A stretch of 64,000 bases of DNA from Roseobacter sinensis (GCF_025755255.1 NZ_JALIEB010000006.1:1-64000), one strand, 5' to 3'; shown: positions 8,014 to 17,768, counted from the first letter of the stretch. Numbers and translations are program-made. The notes: generated from the sequence alone by a model not told the origin.

Positions 8014-9044
8014 TGCAACTGTTGAACGGAATGACAGGCGCCCTGATTGGCTCGGCCATCGCTGCCGTCGGGATCCTCACCGCACCACTTTACGTCGATC
8101 TCTTCCAGATCATGCAGCTCACGGTCTTTGCGGCGATGGCCGTTCTGGCGCTCAGCCTTGGGTTCATCTGGGGCTACGGCGGCATCCTGTGCTTCGGTCA
8201 GACATCGTTTTTCGGGCTGGGCGCCTATACCTACGCGGTGGCGGCCATCAACTTCGCCGACAGCACGCCTGCGATCCTGCTGGCGATCCTGATCCCGGTG
8301 ATCTTCGCGGCGCTGCTGGGCTACTTCATGATCTACGGCGGGATCAGCGATGTCTATCTGGGGGTGATCACGCTCACCGTCTCGCTGATCCTGTTCAATC
8401 TGGTCAACTCGACCGCGGGCGACTTCTACAAGATCGGAGACGCGCGCCTCGGCGGCTTCAACGGCATGCCGGGCGTGCCCACGTTCAATCTGCCGGGCAA
8501 TCCCGGCTACATCCTGACGCCAGAGCAGGCCTGGATGGTCACTGGCATCGCGCTGATCGTTGTCTACCTGGGCCTGCGCCTGCTGATCGCAAGCTCCTTC
8601 GGGCGCATCATCATCGCAATTCGCGAGAATGAGACGCGGGCGGCGCTGCTCGGGTACGACCCTCGGATCTACAAGCTGATCACCTTCATGATCGGCGGGG
8701 CCATTGCGGGTTTTGCAGGCGCGCTTTACGTGAACTGGGGCGCCTTCGTCAGCCCGACGATCTTTGCCTTGGGCCTCTCGGCGCAGATTATCATCTGGGT
8801 CATCATCGGCGGGCGGGGTACGCTGATCGGGCCGATCATCGGCTGCCTGCTGCTGCAGTGGCTGGTGACGGAGATCGGTGCGCAGCAGGCGTTTGACGCG
8901 AATTTCGTGCTCGGCGCCATCCTGATCGTCTTCGTGCTGCTCGTGCCCAAAGGCATCGCGCCCACATTGCGCGACATGGTGATGTCGCGGTTTGCCGAAC
9001 GCGGTGACGCCCCGCCCGACGTCTCCGTGAAGGTGAAGACATGA
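8013..9044 (+). CDS. ABC transporter permease, UrtC/LivM type
   Basis: This is the 343-residue second permease. The start is the ATG at 8013, which overlaps the previous stop; the long open frame upstream is out-of-frame reading of that gene. It has the LivM/UrtC pattern: GYGGILCFGQTSFFGLGAY in the N-terminal half and the ATPase-contact loop SFGRIIIAIRENETRAALLGYDPRIYKL. Both permeases would form the membrane channel of the amide/urea importer. The last codons overlap the next gene by four bases (ATGA). Confidence 0.9.
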   Translation: MQLLNGMTGALIGSAIAAVGILTAPLYVDLFQIMQLTVFAAMAVLALSLGFIWGYGGILCFGQTSFFGLGAYTYAVAAINFADSTPAILLAILIPVIFAALLGYFMIYGGISDVYLGVITLTVSLILFNLVNSTAGDFYKIGDARLGGFNGMPGVPTFNLPGNPGYILTPEQAWMVTGIALIVVYLGLRLLIASSFGRIIIAIRENETRAALLGYDPRIYKLITFMIGGAIAGFAGALYVNWGAFVSPTIFALGLSAQIIIWVIIGGRGTLIGPIIGCLLLQWLVTEIGAQQAFDANFVLGAILIVFVLLVPKGIAPTLRDMVMSRFAERGDAPPDVSVKVKT

Positions 9045-9763
9045 GCGCGCCTTTGCTGCAAACCAGTGGCCTGACGATCCGCTTCGGCGGGGTCACGGCC
9101 GTCGACCGTGTGGACTTCACCTTGAAGGAATCCGAGCTGCGCTGTCTGATCGGGCCGAACGGCGCCGGCAAATCCACCTTCTTCAAGCTACTGACGGGGC
9201 AGCTGCGCCCCACCGAGGGGCACGTGCATCTGCGCGGCCAAGATATCTCGGGCGCGCGTCCGCATGAGATCGCGCGGCAAGGGGTCGGGATCAAGACCCA
9301 AGTGCCGAATGTCTTCAACGCGATGACCGTGCAGGAAAACCTGTGGATCGCCGCGCGTCACAAACATACCCCGAACTTTGCGACCGAGCTGACAGAGCAG
9401 ATCCTGACTGACCTGCGGCTGACCGCGATTGCGGGCAAGGAGGTCGGACAGCTTGCCCATGGTCAACGGCAATGGGTCGAGATCGGCACCGTTCTGGCCG
9501 GCGAGCCTGAGCTGATCCTGCTGGATGAGCCGGCGGCGGGCATGACCCATGAGGAGGTCGAGCGCACGGCGGACCTGATCCAGGAGATCAACAAGACCCG
9601 CGCGCTCATCGTGGTCGAACACGACATGCAGTTCATCAAGATGATCGCAAAGACGGTGACGGTTCTGCATCAGGGTGCTGTGCTGATCGAGGATGATGTG
9701 GCGCGCGTGCTGGAAGACGCGCGGGTCCGCGACGTCTATCTGGGCAAGGGGTTGGCGGCATGA
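9041..9763 (+). CDS. ABC transporter ATP-binding protein, UrtD/LivG type
   Basis: This 240-residue ATPase powers the importer. Walker A is GPNGAGKST (about residues 38-46). The signature is LAHGQRQWVEIG instead of the usual LSGGQ, matching the LSHGQKQWLEIG form typical of UrtD urea-type subunits, and Walker B is LILLDEPAAGM. The D-loop and switch histidine (VVEHDM) are present. It overlaps both neighbours by four bases (ATGA at each junction), a sign of a tightly coupled operon. Confidence 0.9.
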   Translation: MSAPLLQTSGLTIRFGGVTAVDRVDFTLKESELRCLIGPNGAGKSTFFKLLTGQLRPTEGHVHLRGQDISGARPHEIARQGVGIKTQVPNVFNAMTVQENLWIAARHKHTPNFATELTEQILTDLRLTAIAGKEVGQLAHGQRQWVEIGTVLAGEPELILLDEPAAGMTHEEVERTADLIQEINKTRALIVVEHDMQFIKMIAKTVTVLHQGAVLIEDDVARVLEDARVRDVYLGKGLAA

Positions 9764-10467
9764 TCCTCGAAGTCGATGCGCTCCGGTCCGGTTATGGCCG
9801 CATCCCCATCCTGGCCGGTGTGACCCTCGGGGTCGAAGACGGCGAGTTCCTAGGCATTCTCGGCCACAATGGCATGGGCAAGACCACGCTGATGAACACG
9901 CTGATGGGCCATCTGCCGGCCACGGGCGGGACCATTCGCTTTGACGGGCAGGACATCACCGGAATGCCTGCGCACAAGCGCGCGCTTGCGGGCCTTGGAC
10001 TGGTGCCGCAGGGGCGGCAGATCTTTCCCGATCTCTCCGTGCACGAAAATCTCCGCATGGGCATGGCGGGCAGCACCCAGGAAGACCCCGCGCTCCTCGA
10101 TGAGATCCTTGAGCTGTTCCCGCGTCTGCAACGGTTGCTCGACCGGCGCGGTGGGGCGCTCTCTGGCGGCGAGCAACAGCTTCTGGCGCTGGCCCGATGC
10201 CTGTGTGCGCGGCCCAAGCTCATGCTGCTCGACGAGCCGACGGAAGGCATACAGCCCTCGATCCTCGAGGAGATCGTGGACACGCTGAAGACCTTGCGCA
10301 CACGCGGGCTGTCGCTCGTGCTGGTGGAGCAGAACCTCGATTTCATCGCGGCCCTCTCGGGCCGGGTGCTGATCATCCAGAAAGGCGCCATCACCGGCGA
10401 GTTGATGCCGCAAGATCTCAAGAACCCGGAAACCGTGTCTGAATTTGTCGGCATGACAACAGCCTGA
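9760..10467 (+). CDS. ABC transporter ATP-binding protein, UrtE/LivF type
   Basis: This is the 235-residue second ATPase of the importer. Walker A is GHNGMGKTT, the signature [15 protein letters not shown], and Walker [16 protein letters not shown]; the TEGIQPS ending is characteristic of UrtE rather than LivF. With the four preceding genes it completes a five-component urea/amide-type transporter. About 65 bases separate it from the second amidase, with a fresh ribosome-binding site, so the amidase may be co-transcribed but is translated independently. Confidence 0.9.
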   Translation: MILEVDALRSGYGRIPILAGVTLGVEDGEFLGILGHNGMGKTTLMNTLMGHLPATGGTIRFDGQDITGMPAHKRALAGLGLVPQGRQIFPDLSVHENLRMGMAGSTQEDPALLDEILELFPRLQRLLDRRGGALSGGEQQLLALARCLCARPKLMLLDEPTEGIQPSILEEIVDTLKTLRTRGLSLVLVEQNLDFIAALSGRVLIIQKGAITGELMPQDLKNPETVSEFVGMTTA

Positions 10468-10531
10468 TCATCCGAGCCTGCGGCGGGGAGGCCGCATCAC
10501 CGAAACCCAAATGATCGAGAGGAGAAGATCC

Positions 10532-12091
10532 ATGACCATCAAGAGACCCACAGTCGAAAAGCTTCTGGAGATAGCGGACGGGTTGGGGATGACCCTGACG
10601 CGGGCCGAGGCGGAGGAGTATCATACCCTGATGCAGCCGAATTTCGACGCTTACGATGTCGTCGATGCGGAGCCCGATTTCACCCCGCCGGTGAAGTATC
10701 CCCGCACCTCCGGCTACGCGCCGACCGCGGCAGAGAACCCCTATGGTGCCTGGGCGCGCAAGGTCGAAGTGAAAGGCGCTGCGGACGGCAAGCTCAAGGG
10801 CAAGACGGTGGCCCTGAAAGACAATGTCGCCCTGGCTGGCGTGCCGATGACGAACGGCGCCTCCACCCTGGAAGGCTTTGTGCCGGTGGCGGACGCAACC
10901 ATCGTCACACGCATGCTGGACGAAGGGGCGACAATCGAAGGCAAGGCGGTCTGCGAGTACTTCTGCCTCTCCGGCGGCAGCCACACGTCGAAGCCGTCGA
11001 TGGTCCACAACCCGCGCCGCATAGGGTACTCCGCAGGTGGCTCCTCCTCGGGCAGTGCAGCCCTCGTGGCCGCGGGCGACGTGGACATGGCCATCGGGGG
11101 CGATCAGGGCGGATCGATCCGGATGCCTGCGTCCTACTGCGGGATCGCGGGCATGAAGCCGACCCACGGGCTTGTGCCCTATACCGGTGTGATGCCCATC
11201 GAGAGCACGATTGATCACACCGGCCCGATGACTATGTCCGTCGCCGACAACGCTCTGATGCTCGAGGTGCTGGCCGGTGCCGATGGGCTGGACCCGCGCC
11301 AGTATTCCCCGAAGGTCGACAGCTACACCGATGCGCTGGATCGCGGCGTCTCGGGCATGAAGATCGGTGTCCTGAAGGAAGGCTTTGTCGCCGCGAACAT
11401 GATGCCCGGCGTGGCGGATTCGGTGAAGGAAGCAGCGGAAACCTTCCGTGGTTTGGGTGCTACGGTCGAGGAGATCTCGATCCCCGAGCACCTGCTGGCC
11501 GCCGCCGTCTGGGGCCCGATCGCGATCGAAGGTCTGCAGTGGCAGATGATGCAGGGCAACGGCATGGGTATGAACTGGAAAGGCGCCTATGACGTCGGCC
11601 TGATGGACTACCATGCAGGCTGGCGCGGCAAGGCCGATGACCTCTCCGAAAGCCTGAAAATCTGCATGCTGATCGGGCAATACGGGATCGACCACTACAA
11701 CGGGCGCTACTACGCCAAGGCGCAGAACCTGTCGCGCAAGGTCAAGGCGGCCTATGACGCGGTCTTTGCCGACTACGATCTGCTGCTGATGCCGACCCTG
11801 CCGATCACCGCCTCCAAACTGCCGGAGCCGGGCGCGCCGATCTCGGAAGTGATTGCGCGGGCCTTCGAGATGATCGCGAATACTTCGCAATTCGATGTGA
11901 CGGGGCACCCGTCCATGTCGATCCCCTGCGGCGAAGTCGACGGCTTGCCGGTGGGTCTGATGCTGACCGGTGCGGATTATGCGGAAAGCACCATCTATGC
12001 CGCTGCGGCAGCCTTCGAGGCAACGGTGGATTGGACCGGAACCGTCGCCAAGCCTGCAGCCGCCGAACCTGAACTGACGCCGGCACAATAG
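10532..12091 (+). CDS. Amidase signature family amidase (second copy)
   Basis: This 519-residue paralogue of the amidase at 4266 shares long stretches such as [19 protein letters not shown] and DGLDPRQ. Its triad is Lys96 (ALKDN), Ser171 (GGSSSGS) and Ser195 ([13 protein letters not shown]), the same positions as in rhodococcal amidases of nitrile clusters. I start it at the ATG at 10532, preceded at good spacing by GAGAGGAGA; an ATG at 10511 lies upstream of that site. It ends the transporter operon. Two active copies flanking one transporter suggest different amide preferences. Confidence 0.9.
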   Translation: MTIKRPTVEKLLEIADGLGMTLTRAEAEEYHTLMQPNFDAYDVVDAEPDFTPPVKYPRTSGYAPTAAENPYGAWARKVEVKGAADGKLKGKTVALKDNVALAGVPMTNGASTLEGFVPVADATIVTRMLDEGATIEGKAVCEYFCLSGGSHTSKPSMVHNPRRIGYSAGGSSSGSAALVAAGDVDMAIGGDQGGSIRMPASYCGIAGMKPTHGLVPYTGVMPIESTIDHTGPMTMSVADNALMLEVLAGADGLDPRQYSPKVDSYTDALDRGVSGMKIGVLKEGFVAANMMPGVADSVKEAAETFRGLGATVEEISIPEHLLAAAVWGPIAIEGLQWQMMQGNGMGMNWKGAYDVGLMDYHAGWRGKADDLSESLKICMLIGQYGIDHYNGRYYAKAQNLSRKVKAAYDAVFADYDLLLMPTLPITASKLPEPGAPISEVIARAFEMIANTSQFDVTGHPSMSIPCGEVDGLPVGLMLTGADYAESTIYAAAAAFEATVDWTGTVAKPAAAEPELTPAQ

Positions 12092-12155
12092 GGCGCAAGC
12101 GAGGTCGGCCACTGACTGGGTTGGCCTCGCCGGGCCTCTGGACTCGAAACGCTAG

Positions 12156-12455
12156 ATGATCACGATCACCGCCATTATTCGGGCCAGATCCGGCCAGGAG
12201 ACGGCCCTGCGCGATGCGCTGCTGGATGTCGCCGCCCATGTGAAAGCGCATGAGCCCGAAACGCTCGGCTTTCATGTGTCGCAAGGCCTGGAGGACCCGT
12301 CGGTCTTCACAACCTATGAACGCTTCAGGGACGAGGCGGCGAAGGACACGCACAACGCGTCCGAGGCCGTCGCCCGGTTCTTCGCCCAAGGCGAGGCGCT
12401 GATCGACGGTGATGTGGTCCTGCACACCTGCCGCGAAGTATCGACCGAAGGATGA
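12156..12455 (+). CDS. Antibiotic biosynthesis monooxygenase (ABM) domain protein
   Basis: This 99-residue protein has a single dimeric alpha-beta barrel of the ABM/YgiN type. It shows the family's opening beta strand (ITITAIIRARSGQETALRDAL), then HVKAHEPETLGFHVSQ and VFTTYERFRDEAAKDTHNAS. Members include quinol monooxygenases and small detoxifying proteins, often without known substrates. It follows the second amidase by 64 bases on the same strand and may be the last gene of the amide locus. Its role there is unknown. Confidence 0.75.
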   Translation: MITITAIIRARSGQETALRDALLDVAAHVKAHEPETLGFHVSQGLEDPSVFTTYERFRDEAAKDTHNASEAVARFFAQGEALIDGDVVLHTCREVSTEG

Positions 12456-12728
12456 TTTCACGACGCGTGTTCTGGACGCAATGTCGTCGGAAGGTCGTCA
12501 TGCAGGGGTCGCTGTTTGCCCGCCGAACGACGGGTTCGTCCGCGATGTCTGAGTGCGTTCATCTCTCAAATTTGCAGTTGCAGCGAATGGCCGAAATGCG
12601 GGCTGCCTTCGGATGTCGCCGTTCAGGACGAGCTCCGGGCATTGCACCATCGTTTTCTTGCGATTTTGGCCCTGTCGTGAATGGCGCAGGGCTGGTGCAA
12701 GAAGGCCTCTCGCGTATGCAGCGCCGGG

Positions 12729-13142
12729 TCAGTTTTTCTTGAGTGGCACACCGTAGAGCTCCAGCCGGTGGCCGCGCAGCTCATAGCCGAGTTTGCGCGC
12801 GATGCGTTCCTGCAGCGCTTCGATCTCGGCATCGACGAATTCGATCACCTCTCCGGAGGTGATGTCGATCAGGTGATCGTGGTGATCGCGCTCGGCATCC
12901 TCATAGCGCGCGCGGCCGTCGCCGAACTCCAGCTTGTCGAGAATACCAGCCTCGTCGAACAGCTTGACCGTCCGGTAGACCGTCGCCAGCGAAATGCCGG
13001 CGTCGATGGCCGAGGCGCGGGCATAGAGCTCTTCCACATCCGGATGGTCGGCACTGTCTTCGAGCACCCTTGCGATCACGCGGCGCTGCCCGGTCATCCG
13101 CAGCCCCTTGGCTTCGCAGCGCTCGATGATGGTGGTGCCCAT
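12729..13142 (-). CDS. fur: Fur-family metal-responsive regulator (Fur/Mur)
   Basis: This 137-residue Fur protein has the DNA-binding winged helix in the first half (RMTGQRRVIARVLE, ISLATVYRTVKLFDEAG) and a metal-binding dimerisation half with DHHDHLIDITSGEVIEFVD. It lacks the CxxC structural zinc motifs of gamma-proteobacterial Fur, as usual in alphaproteobacteria, where this orthologue often responds to manganese (Mur). It is not Irr, whose haem-regulatory motif is absent. The assignment between iron and manganese sensing cannot be made from sequence. Confidence 0.9.
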   Translation of the reverse strand: MGTTIIERCEAKGLRMTGQRRVIARVLEDSADHPDVEELYARASAIDAGISLATVYRTVKLFDEAGILDKLEFGDGRARYEDAERDHHDHLIDITSGEVIEFVDAEIEALQERIARKLGYELRGHRLELYGVPLKKN

Positions 13143-13493
13143 GTCGCTCCCTTCCCGATTGGGCGACAGGTTTAGCGGGTCTTGCGCTTTGCTTCCAGTG
13201 ACGTTTTTCGCTTCTTTTCGGTTGACTTATGGGCCCAGAACCCCCAAGTGCAACCCAAGCGATGTCGTCTGCCGCGTGAGCAGTCCGGAGAGCTGCGGGA
13301 TCTCCCCGCCGGAAGTGCTCTCCTCGAACGGCCCGCTGATGTTCCCAAAATCACGCGTGGGTGCAGACGCCATGGACGGGTGCCAGCATGAGGCGGCGCC
13401 TGCGATCCGGTTGGCGTGCCACGACGGGGCCGAGATGGCCTCGATATGAGATATCGCGCGCGCCCGCTGTGGCGCTGCGCCGGAAAGAGATGA
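13143..13493. other. Intergenic region between fur and the helicase gene
   Basis: These 351 bases separate two divergent genes. I see no coding frame with family character, no strong hairpin and no convincing promoter pair. The region must contain promoters for both. A GGAAAGAGATG-type ribosome site lies just before the helicase ATG. Confidence 0.4.
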
Positions 13494-14828
13494 ATGAGCG
13501 ATTTTGACATGATGGGCCTGCCGCCGAAACTGGTGGCACGGCTGACCGAGATGGGTCTGACCGATCCGACCCCGATCCAGAAACAGGCGATTCCGCATGC
13601 GCTGAACGGGCGCGACGTGATGGGGTTGGCACAGACCGGCACCGGCAAGACGGCGGCCTTCGGCGTGCCACTGGTGGCACAGATGCTCGAGCTGGAGGGG
13701 CGGCCCGCGCCGAAGTCCGTGCGCGGGCTGGTATTGGCGCCGACGCGGGAGCTGGCGACGCAGATCAGCGTGAACCTGCGCGGCTTTGCCGAGAAGACGA
13801 ATGTGCGCGTGGCGATGGTGGTGGGCGGGCAGTCCATCAACCGCCAGATCGATCGGCTGGCGCGCGGCGTGGATTTGCTGGTGGCGACGCCGGGGCGCTT
13901 GCTCGATCTGATGGATCGCCGTGCGGTGCGGCTGGATGAGACGGTCTTCCTGGTGCTGGATGAGGCCGACCAGATGCTGGACATGGGCTTCATCCATGAC
14001 CTGCGCAAGATCGCCGCAGTTCTTCCGAAAGAGCGTCAGACGATGTTGTTTTCGGCGACCATGCCCAAGCAGATGAACGAACTGGCGCAGAGCTATCTGC
14101 GCCGTCCCATTCGCGTGGAGGTCTCGCCTCCGGGCAAGGCGGCGGACAAGGTCACGCAGGAGGTGCATTTCATCGCCAAATCCGAGAAGGCGGGGCTGCT
14201 GATCGAGATGCTGGCGGGGCATCGGGAGGAGCGCGCGCTGGTCTTCGGGCGCACGAAACACGGCTCGGAGAAGTTGATGAAGACGCTGGTGAAGGCCGGC
14301 TATGCCGCCGCGTCGATCCATGGCAACAAGAGCCAGGGGCAGCGTGACCGGGCGCTGGCCGCCTTCAAATCCGGCGAGATCACCGTGCTGGTCGCGACGG
14401 ATGTGGCGGCGCGGGGGCTGGACATCCCGGATGTGAAACACGTCTACAACTACGATCTGCCGAATGTGCCGGACAGCTACGTGCACCGGATCGGGCGGAC
14501 CGCGCGAGCAGGCAAGGATGGCGCGGCCATCGCCTTTTGTGCGCCGGACGAGATGGATCAGCTCAAGGCCATTCAGAAGACCATGGGGGTTGCGATTCCC
14601 GTGGGATCGGGGCGGCCTTGGGAGGCCATGGACGCGCCGGCTGAGACCAAGCCCAAGGGCCGCGGTCGGGGGCGTGGGCGCCGTTCGGGCTCTGGCATGT
14701 CTGCTGCTGGACAGGCGCCGGCGGCGAAGCCCGGTGGCAACCGGCGTCGGCGGCGGCGCGGCGGCAAACCTGGTGGCGGGCAGGGCGGTGCCTCTGGGCC
14801 CTCGGGCGGCGGGCGACATGTAGCCTGA
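13494..14828 (+). CDS. DEAD-box ATP-dependent RNA helicase (RhlE-like)
   Basis: This 444-residue RNA helicase unwinds or remodels RNA, probably in ribosome assembly, decay or cold adaptation. All core motifs are present: Q motif (TDPTPIQKQAIP), Walker A AQTGTGKT, PTRELA, TPGRLLD, DEAD inside VLDEADQMLD, SATMP, and the C-terminal HRIGRTARAG. The tail after about residue 380 is low-complexity and rich in Gly, Arg and Pro, typical of the RhlE group and useful for non-specific RNA binding. No operon partner is obvious. Confidence 0.92.
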   Translation: MSDFDMMGLPPKLVARLTEMGLTDPTPIQKQAIPHALNGRDVMGLAQTGTGKTAAFGVPLVAQMLELEGRPAPKSVRGLVLAPTRELATQISVNLRGFAEKTNVRVAMVVGGQSINRQIDRLARGVDLLVATPGRLLDLMDRRAVRLDETVFLVLDEADQMLDMGFIHDLRKIAAVLPKERQTMLFSATMPKQMNELAQSYLRRPIRVEVSPPGKAADKVTQEVHFIAKSEKAGLLIEMLAGHREERALVFGRTKHGSEKLMKTLVKAGYAAASIHGNKSQGQRDRALAAFKSGEITVLVATDVAARGLDIPDVKHVYNYDLPNVPDSYVHRIGRTARAGKDGAAIAFCAPDEMDQLKAIQKTMGVAIPVGSGRPWEAMDAPAETKPKGRGRGRGRRSGSGMSAAGQAPAAKPGGNRRRRRRGGKPGGGQGGASGPSGGGRHVA

Positions 14829-14905
14829 GCGGTGCCGGTGAATTGACTTTGTAACGGGGCGGGCCGGGAATTGACATTCCTCCGGCCCCGCGCCCTTGTG
14901 GCGCC

Positions 14906-15805
14906 ATGGAGCAGAAATCTCACATGGATGCCTTCGGGGCGGCGGCGCTGATCGCCTTCGCGCTGCATCTGGCTTTCAACCAGGTGGTGATCAAGGTGAC
15001 CAATGGGGGCTTCAACCCGGTCTTCGCCGCCGGCCTGCGCTCGGCGGGGGCCATTCTGGTGTTGCTGCTCTGGATGCGGCTGCGCGGCATCAGCCTCGCG
15101 GTGCCGGGCGCAGCGGTGCCTGCGGGGCTGGTCTCGGGTGCGCTCTTTGCGCTGGAGTTCACCTGCCTTTTCACCGCGCTCGATTTCACGACGGTGAGCC
15201 GGGCCTCGGTGATCTTCTATTCCATGCCGGTCTGGCTGGCGATTGCGAGCCATTTTCTCATCCCGTCGGACCGGCTGACGGGCGTGCGGGTGCTCGGGCT
15301 GGTGCTGGCCATGGTTGGCGTGGCGCTGGCGCTGCTCGACCGCGGTGACAGCACCGCGAGCCTGACGGGCGACCTGCTGGCGCTGACCTCAGCCATGTGC
15401 TGGGCCGGGATCGCGCTCTGCGTGAAGATCACGCCGCTCAACGCGGTGCCGCCCGCGCAGCAGCTGATGTTTCAGGTGGTGGTCTCGGCCCCGCTGTTGC
15501 TGCTGGCCTCGCTGGCCTTCGGCGATCTGATCCGCGATCTGCAGCCCATTCACCTGGCCGGGCTGCTGTTTCAGATCGTGGCGGTGGCGAGCCTGGGGTT
15601 TCTGGCGTGGTTCTGGCTTCTGTCGATTTACCCGGCCTCCTCGGTGGCCTCCTTCAGCTTCCTCTCGCCGGTTTTTGCGGTGATCCTCGGTTGGCTTCTG
15701 CTGGGTGAGGAGGTGAGTGTGAAGGTCTGGGTCGCGCTGGTGCTGGTGGCGGCAGGCATCACTCTGATCAACCGGCGGCCGCGATTGGTGCGGTCGGGGA
15801 TGTGA
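14906..15805 (+). CDS. DMT-superfamily (EamA) transporter
   Basis: This 299-residue inner-membrane protein has ten predicted helices in two EamA repeats, the usual layout of drug/metabolite transporters. Helix-rich segments run from about residue 7 to 290, and the second repeat begins around GDLLALTSAMCWAGIALCVK. Substrates in this family vary (amino acids, nucleosides, drugs) and cannot be inferred here. The start could be the ATG at 14906 or 14924. A gene-end repeat follows its stop immediately. Confidence 0.85.
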   Translation: MEQKSHMDAFGAAALIAFALHLAFNQVVIKVTNGGFNPVFAAGLRSAGAILVLLLWMRLRGISLAVPGAAVPAGLVSGALFALEFTCLFTALDFTTVSRASVIFYSMPVWLAIASHFLIPSDRLTGVRVLGLVLAMVGVALALLDRGDSTASLTGDLLALTSAMCWAGIALCVKITPLNAVPPAQQLMFQVVVSAPLLLLASLAFGDLIRDLQPIHLAGLLFQIVAVASLGFLAWFWLLSIYPASSVASFSFLSPVFAVILGWLLLGEEVSVKVWVALVLVAAGITLINRRPRLVRSGM

Positions 15806-15824
15806 GTATTTTTGGACGGGTGAA
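15803..15824 (+). repeat. Gene-end repeat (GTATTTTTGGACGGGTGAA)
   Basis: The sequence GAGTATTTTTGGACGGGTGA begins inside the stop codon of the EamA transporter gene. A near-identical copy with one base changed lies at 22793-22812, also just after a stop codon. Short elements of this kind recur at gene ends in Rhodobacteraceae genomes; their function is not known to me. Confidence 0.55.
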
Positions 15825-15865
15825 GGGGCGAGCGCCAGAAGATCCGGCGGGCGGGTGAGGGGCCG

Positions 15866-17278
15866 TCAGGTGCCGCAGAAGGTGGCGGGCACGCGTTCAG
15901 CATCGGTGGGTGGGCGCATGAGGTCGCGGTCATCCGTGGTGTAGGGGGCGGCGAGCGCCTGCATCAGCCGGGTGAACGGCGCGGTGTTGCCCGCGACGGC
16001 GGCCTCGATCATCTCTTCGATGCGGTGGTTGCGCGGGATGATCCTTGGTGAGGCGGCCTGCATCGTGGCCTGCGGGTCGTCCTCGGTGGCGATGCGGGCC
16101 TGCCAGCCGGTGGCCCAGGCGTCGAAGGCGTCCCGGTCAAGGAATTGATCGCGGGCGTCCGCGCGGGCAAGTGCGTCGAAGGTATTGGTGAAGTCGGCAC
16201 GCTCCTCCTGCATCAGCTTGAGCAGGTCCTCGATGAGCGCGATGTCGTCCTGTTGCGGGTCGGAGAGGCCGAGCTTGGCGCCGAACCGTTTGAGCCAGGC
16301 GGCTTCGATCTGCGCCGGCATCGCGTGCACGATCTGGCTGGCCTCGTCGACCGCCTGTGCCGGATCTTCCAGCTGCTGGATCAGCGCGGTGGCGAATTGC
16401 GCCATGTTCCAGACGATGATGCGCGGCTGGTTGGAGTAGGCATAGCGGCCCATCTGATCGATGGAGCTGAAGACCGTGTCGGGGTGATAGTCGTCTATGA
16501 AGGCACAGGGGCCATAGTCGATGGTCTCGCCCGATATGGTGCAATTGTCGGTGTTCATCACGCCGTGGATGAACCCCACCGACATCCAGGCGGCGACCAG
16601 ATCGGCCTGGCGGGCGCAGACCGCGCGCAGCAGCCCCATAGGGCCGTCGGCGTCCGGCGCGTGGCGGGCGATGGCGTAGTCGGTCAAGCGCTTCAACTCG
16701 GCCTTTTGGCCGCGATAGGCGAAAACCTGGAAGGTGCCGACGCGCAAGTGACTTTGGGCCACGCGGGTGAGCACCGCGCCGGGCAGGGCCGCCTCGCGGT
16801 AGACCTCTTCGCCCGTGAGCACGGCCGCAAGTGCCCGCGTGGTGGGGACGCCAAGCGCGTGCATCGCCTCGGAGATGACATATTCCCGCAGCACGGGGCC
16901 CAGCCAGGCGCGGCCGTCGCCCATGCGGGAGTAGGGCGTCGGCCCCGAGCCTTTCAGCTGGATGTCGCGACGAACTCCGTCGGTCCCCACCGTCTCGCCC
17001 AGCAGGATCGCGCGGCCATCGCCGAGCTGTGGGTTGAAGGTGCCGAACTGGTGGCCGGCGTAGAGCTGGGCGAGCGGCGCGGCGCCCTCCGGCACTTTCT
17101 GGCCGGAGAAGATCGCGGCGAGCTCGTCTTCCGGCGCCTCCGGCAGGCGCAGGCGTGCGGCCAGATCGGTGTTGTAGGCAAAAAGCCGCGGCGCCTTGAC
17201 CGGGGTCGGATCAAGCCGGGTGTAGAAGCCGGGTGGCAGCGCGGCATAGCTGTTGTCGAAGGGGGCGGCGAAACTCAT
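15866..17278 (-). CDS. selO: Protein adenylyltransferase SelO (YdiU family)
   Basis: This is a 470-residue pseudokinase-fold enzyme that transfers AMP from ATP to protein hydroxyl groups. Known members act in oxidative-stress responses. Family blocks include YAGHQFGTFNPQLGDGRAILLGE, LKGSGPTPYSRMGDGRAWLGPVLREYVISEAMHALGVPTTRALA and HGVMNTDNCTISGETIDYGPCAFID, where the metal-binding Asn and Asp lie. Bacterial SelO proteins are about 480 residues, so the length is normal. It stands alone on the minus strand, converging with the EamA gene. Confidence 0.93.
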   Translation of the reverse strand: MSFAAPFDNSYAALPPGFYTRLDPTPVKAPRLFAYNTDLAARLRLPEAPEDELAAIFSGQKVPEGAAPLAQLYAGHQFGTFNPQLGDGRAILLGETVGTDGVRRDIQLKGSGPTPYSRMGDGRAWLGPVLREYVISEAMHALGVPTTRALAAVLTGEEVYREAALPGAVLTRVAQSHLRVGTFQVFAYRGQKAELKRLTDYAIARHAPDADGPMGLLRAVCARQADLVAAWMSVGFIHGVMNTDNCTISGETIDYGPCAFIDDYHPDTVFSSIDQMGRYAYSNQPRIIVWNMAQFATALIQQLEDPAQAVDEASQIVHAMPAQIEAAWLKRFGAKLGLSDPQQDDIALIEDLLKLMQEERADFTNTFDALARADARDQFLDRDAFDAWATGWQARIATEDDPQATMQAASPRIIPRNHRIEEMIEAAVAGNTAPFTRLMQALAAPYTTDDRDLMRPPTDAERVPATFCGT

Positions 17279-17318
17279 GCCTCCTAGATAGGCGCACGAG
17301 GCTTGGGACGCCAGAGGT

Positions 17319-17768
17319 TCAGAACCGGCGGGTCATCAGCATGTAATCGGGGCGCGGCGTGAACCCGGCGCGGGCATAGAGCTTCTGTGCGCCTTTCGCA
17401 GTGCGGTCAACCTCCAGGTGCAGCGCCTTGAGGCCCGCGCCCGCAAGTGCCCGGGGCAGGCTGTGCAGCGTCTCCGAGGCGATGCCGCGCCCGCGCACGC
17501 CGGGGCGGATGTAGATCTCATCGACAAATCCGTCGAGCCCGCCGAACTCCAGCGACCAGCCGAAGGTGATCACGACATAGCCGATGGGCGCGCGGGGCGG
17601 CCCGATGAGATAGGCGGCCCCATGCGGTGAGCCTTCGAGGAGCGGCATCAGCCCGGCGCGGCGGGCATCATCAGCCAGGTCGATCCCGGCCTCGGCATGA
17701 AAGGCCGCCACCAGCGCGTCGAGCCGGTCAGCGTGTTCGGGCTGTGCCAAGGTCAGCGCGGCACTCAT
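17319..17768 (-). CDS. GNAT-family N-acetyltransferase
   Basis: This 149-residue acetyltransferase has the acetyl-CoA-binding motif A region VDEIYIRPGVRGRGIASETL and a C-terminal motif B with LHLEVDRTAKGAQKLYARAGFTPR. The substrate is not predictable. The start is the ATG at 17768, which overlaps the stop of the upstream nucleoside hydrolase gene (ATGA); a longer frame would read out of frame into that gene. The two are likely co-transcribed. Confidence 0.87.
   Translation of the reverse strand: MSAALTLAQPEHADRLDALVAAFHAEAGIDLADDARRAGLMPLLEGSPHGAAYLIGPPRAPIGYVVITFGWSLEFGGLDGFVDEIYIRPGVRGRGIASETLHSLPRALAGAGLKALHLEVDRTAKGAQKLYARAGFTPRPDYMLMTRRF

Noticed and set aside
10418-12112. Very long minus-strand frame opposite the second amidase
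   Set aside because: It is rich in His, Arg and Gly with no recognisable domain, and the opposite strand has a complete catalytic amidase.
12456-12728. Small plus-strand frames between the ABM gene and fur
   Set aside because: No ribosome-binding sites or family features; the sequence looks like non-coding spacer.
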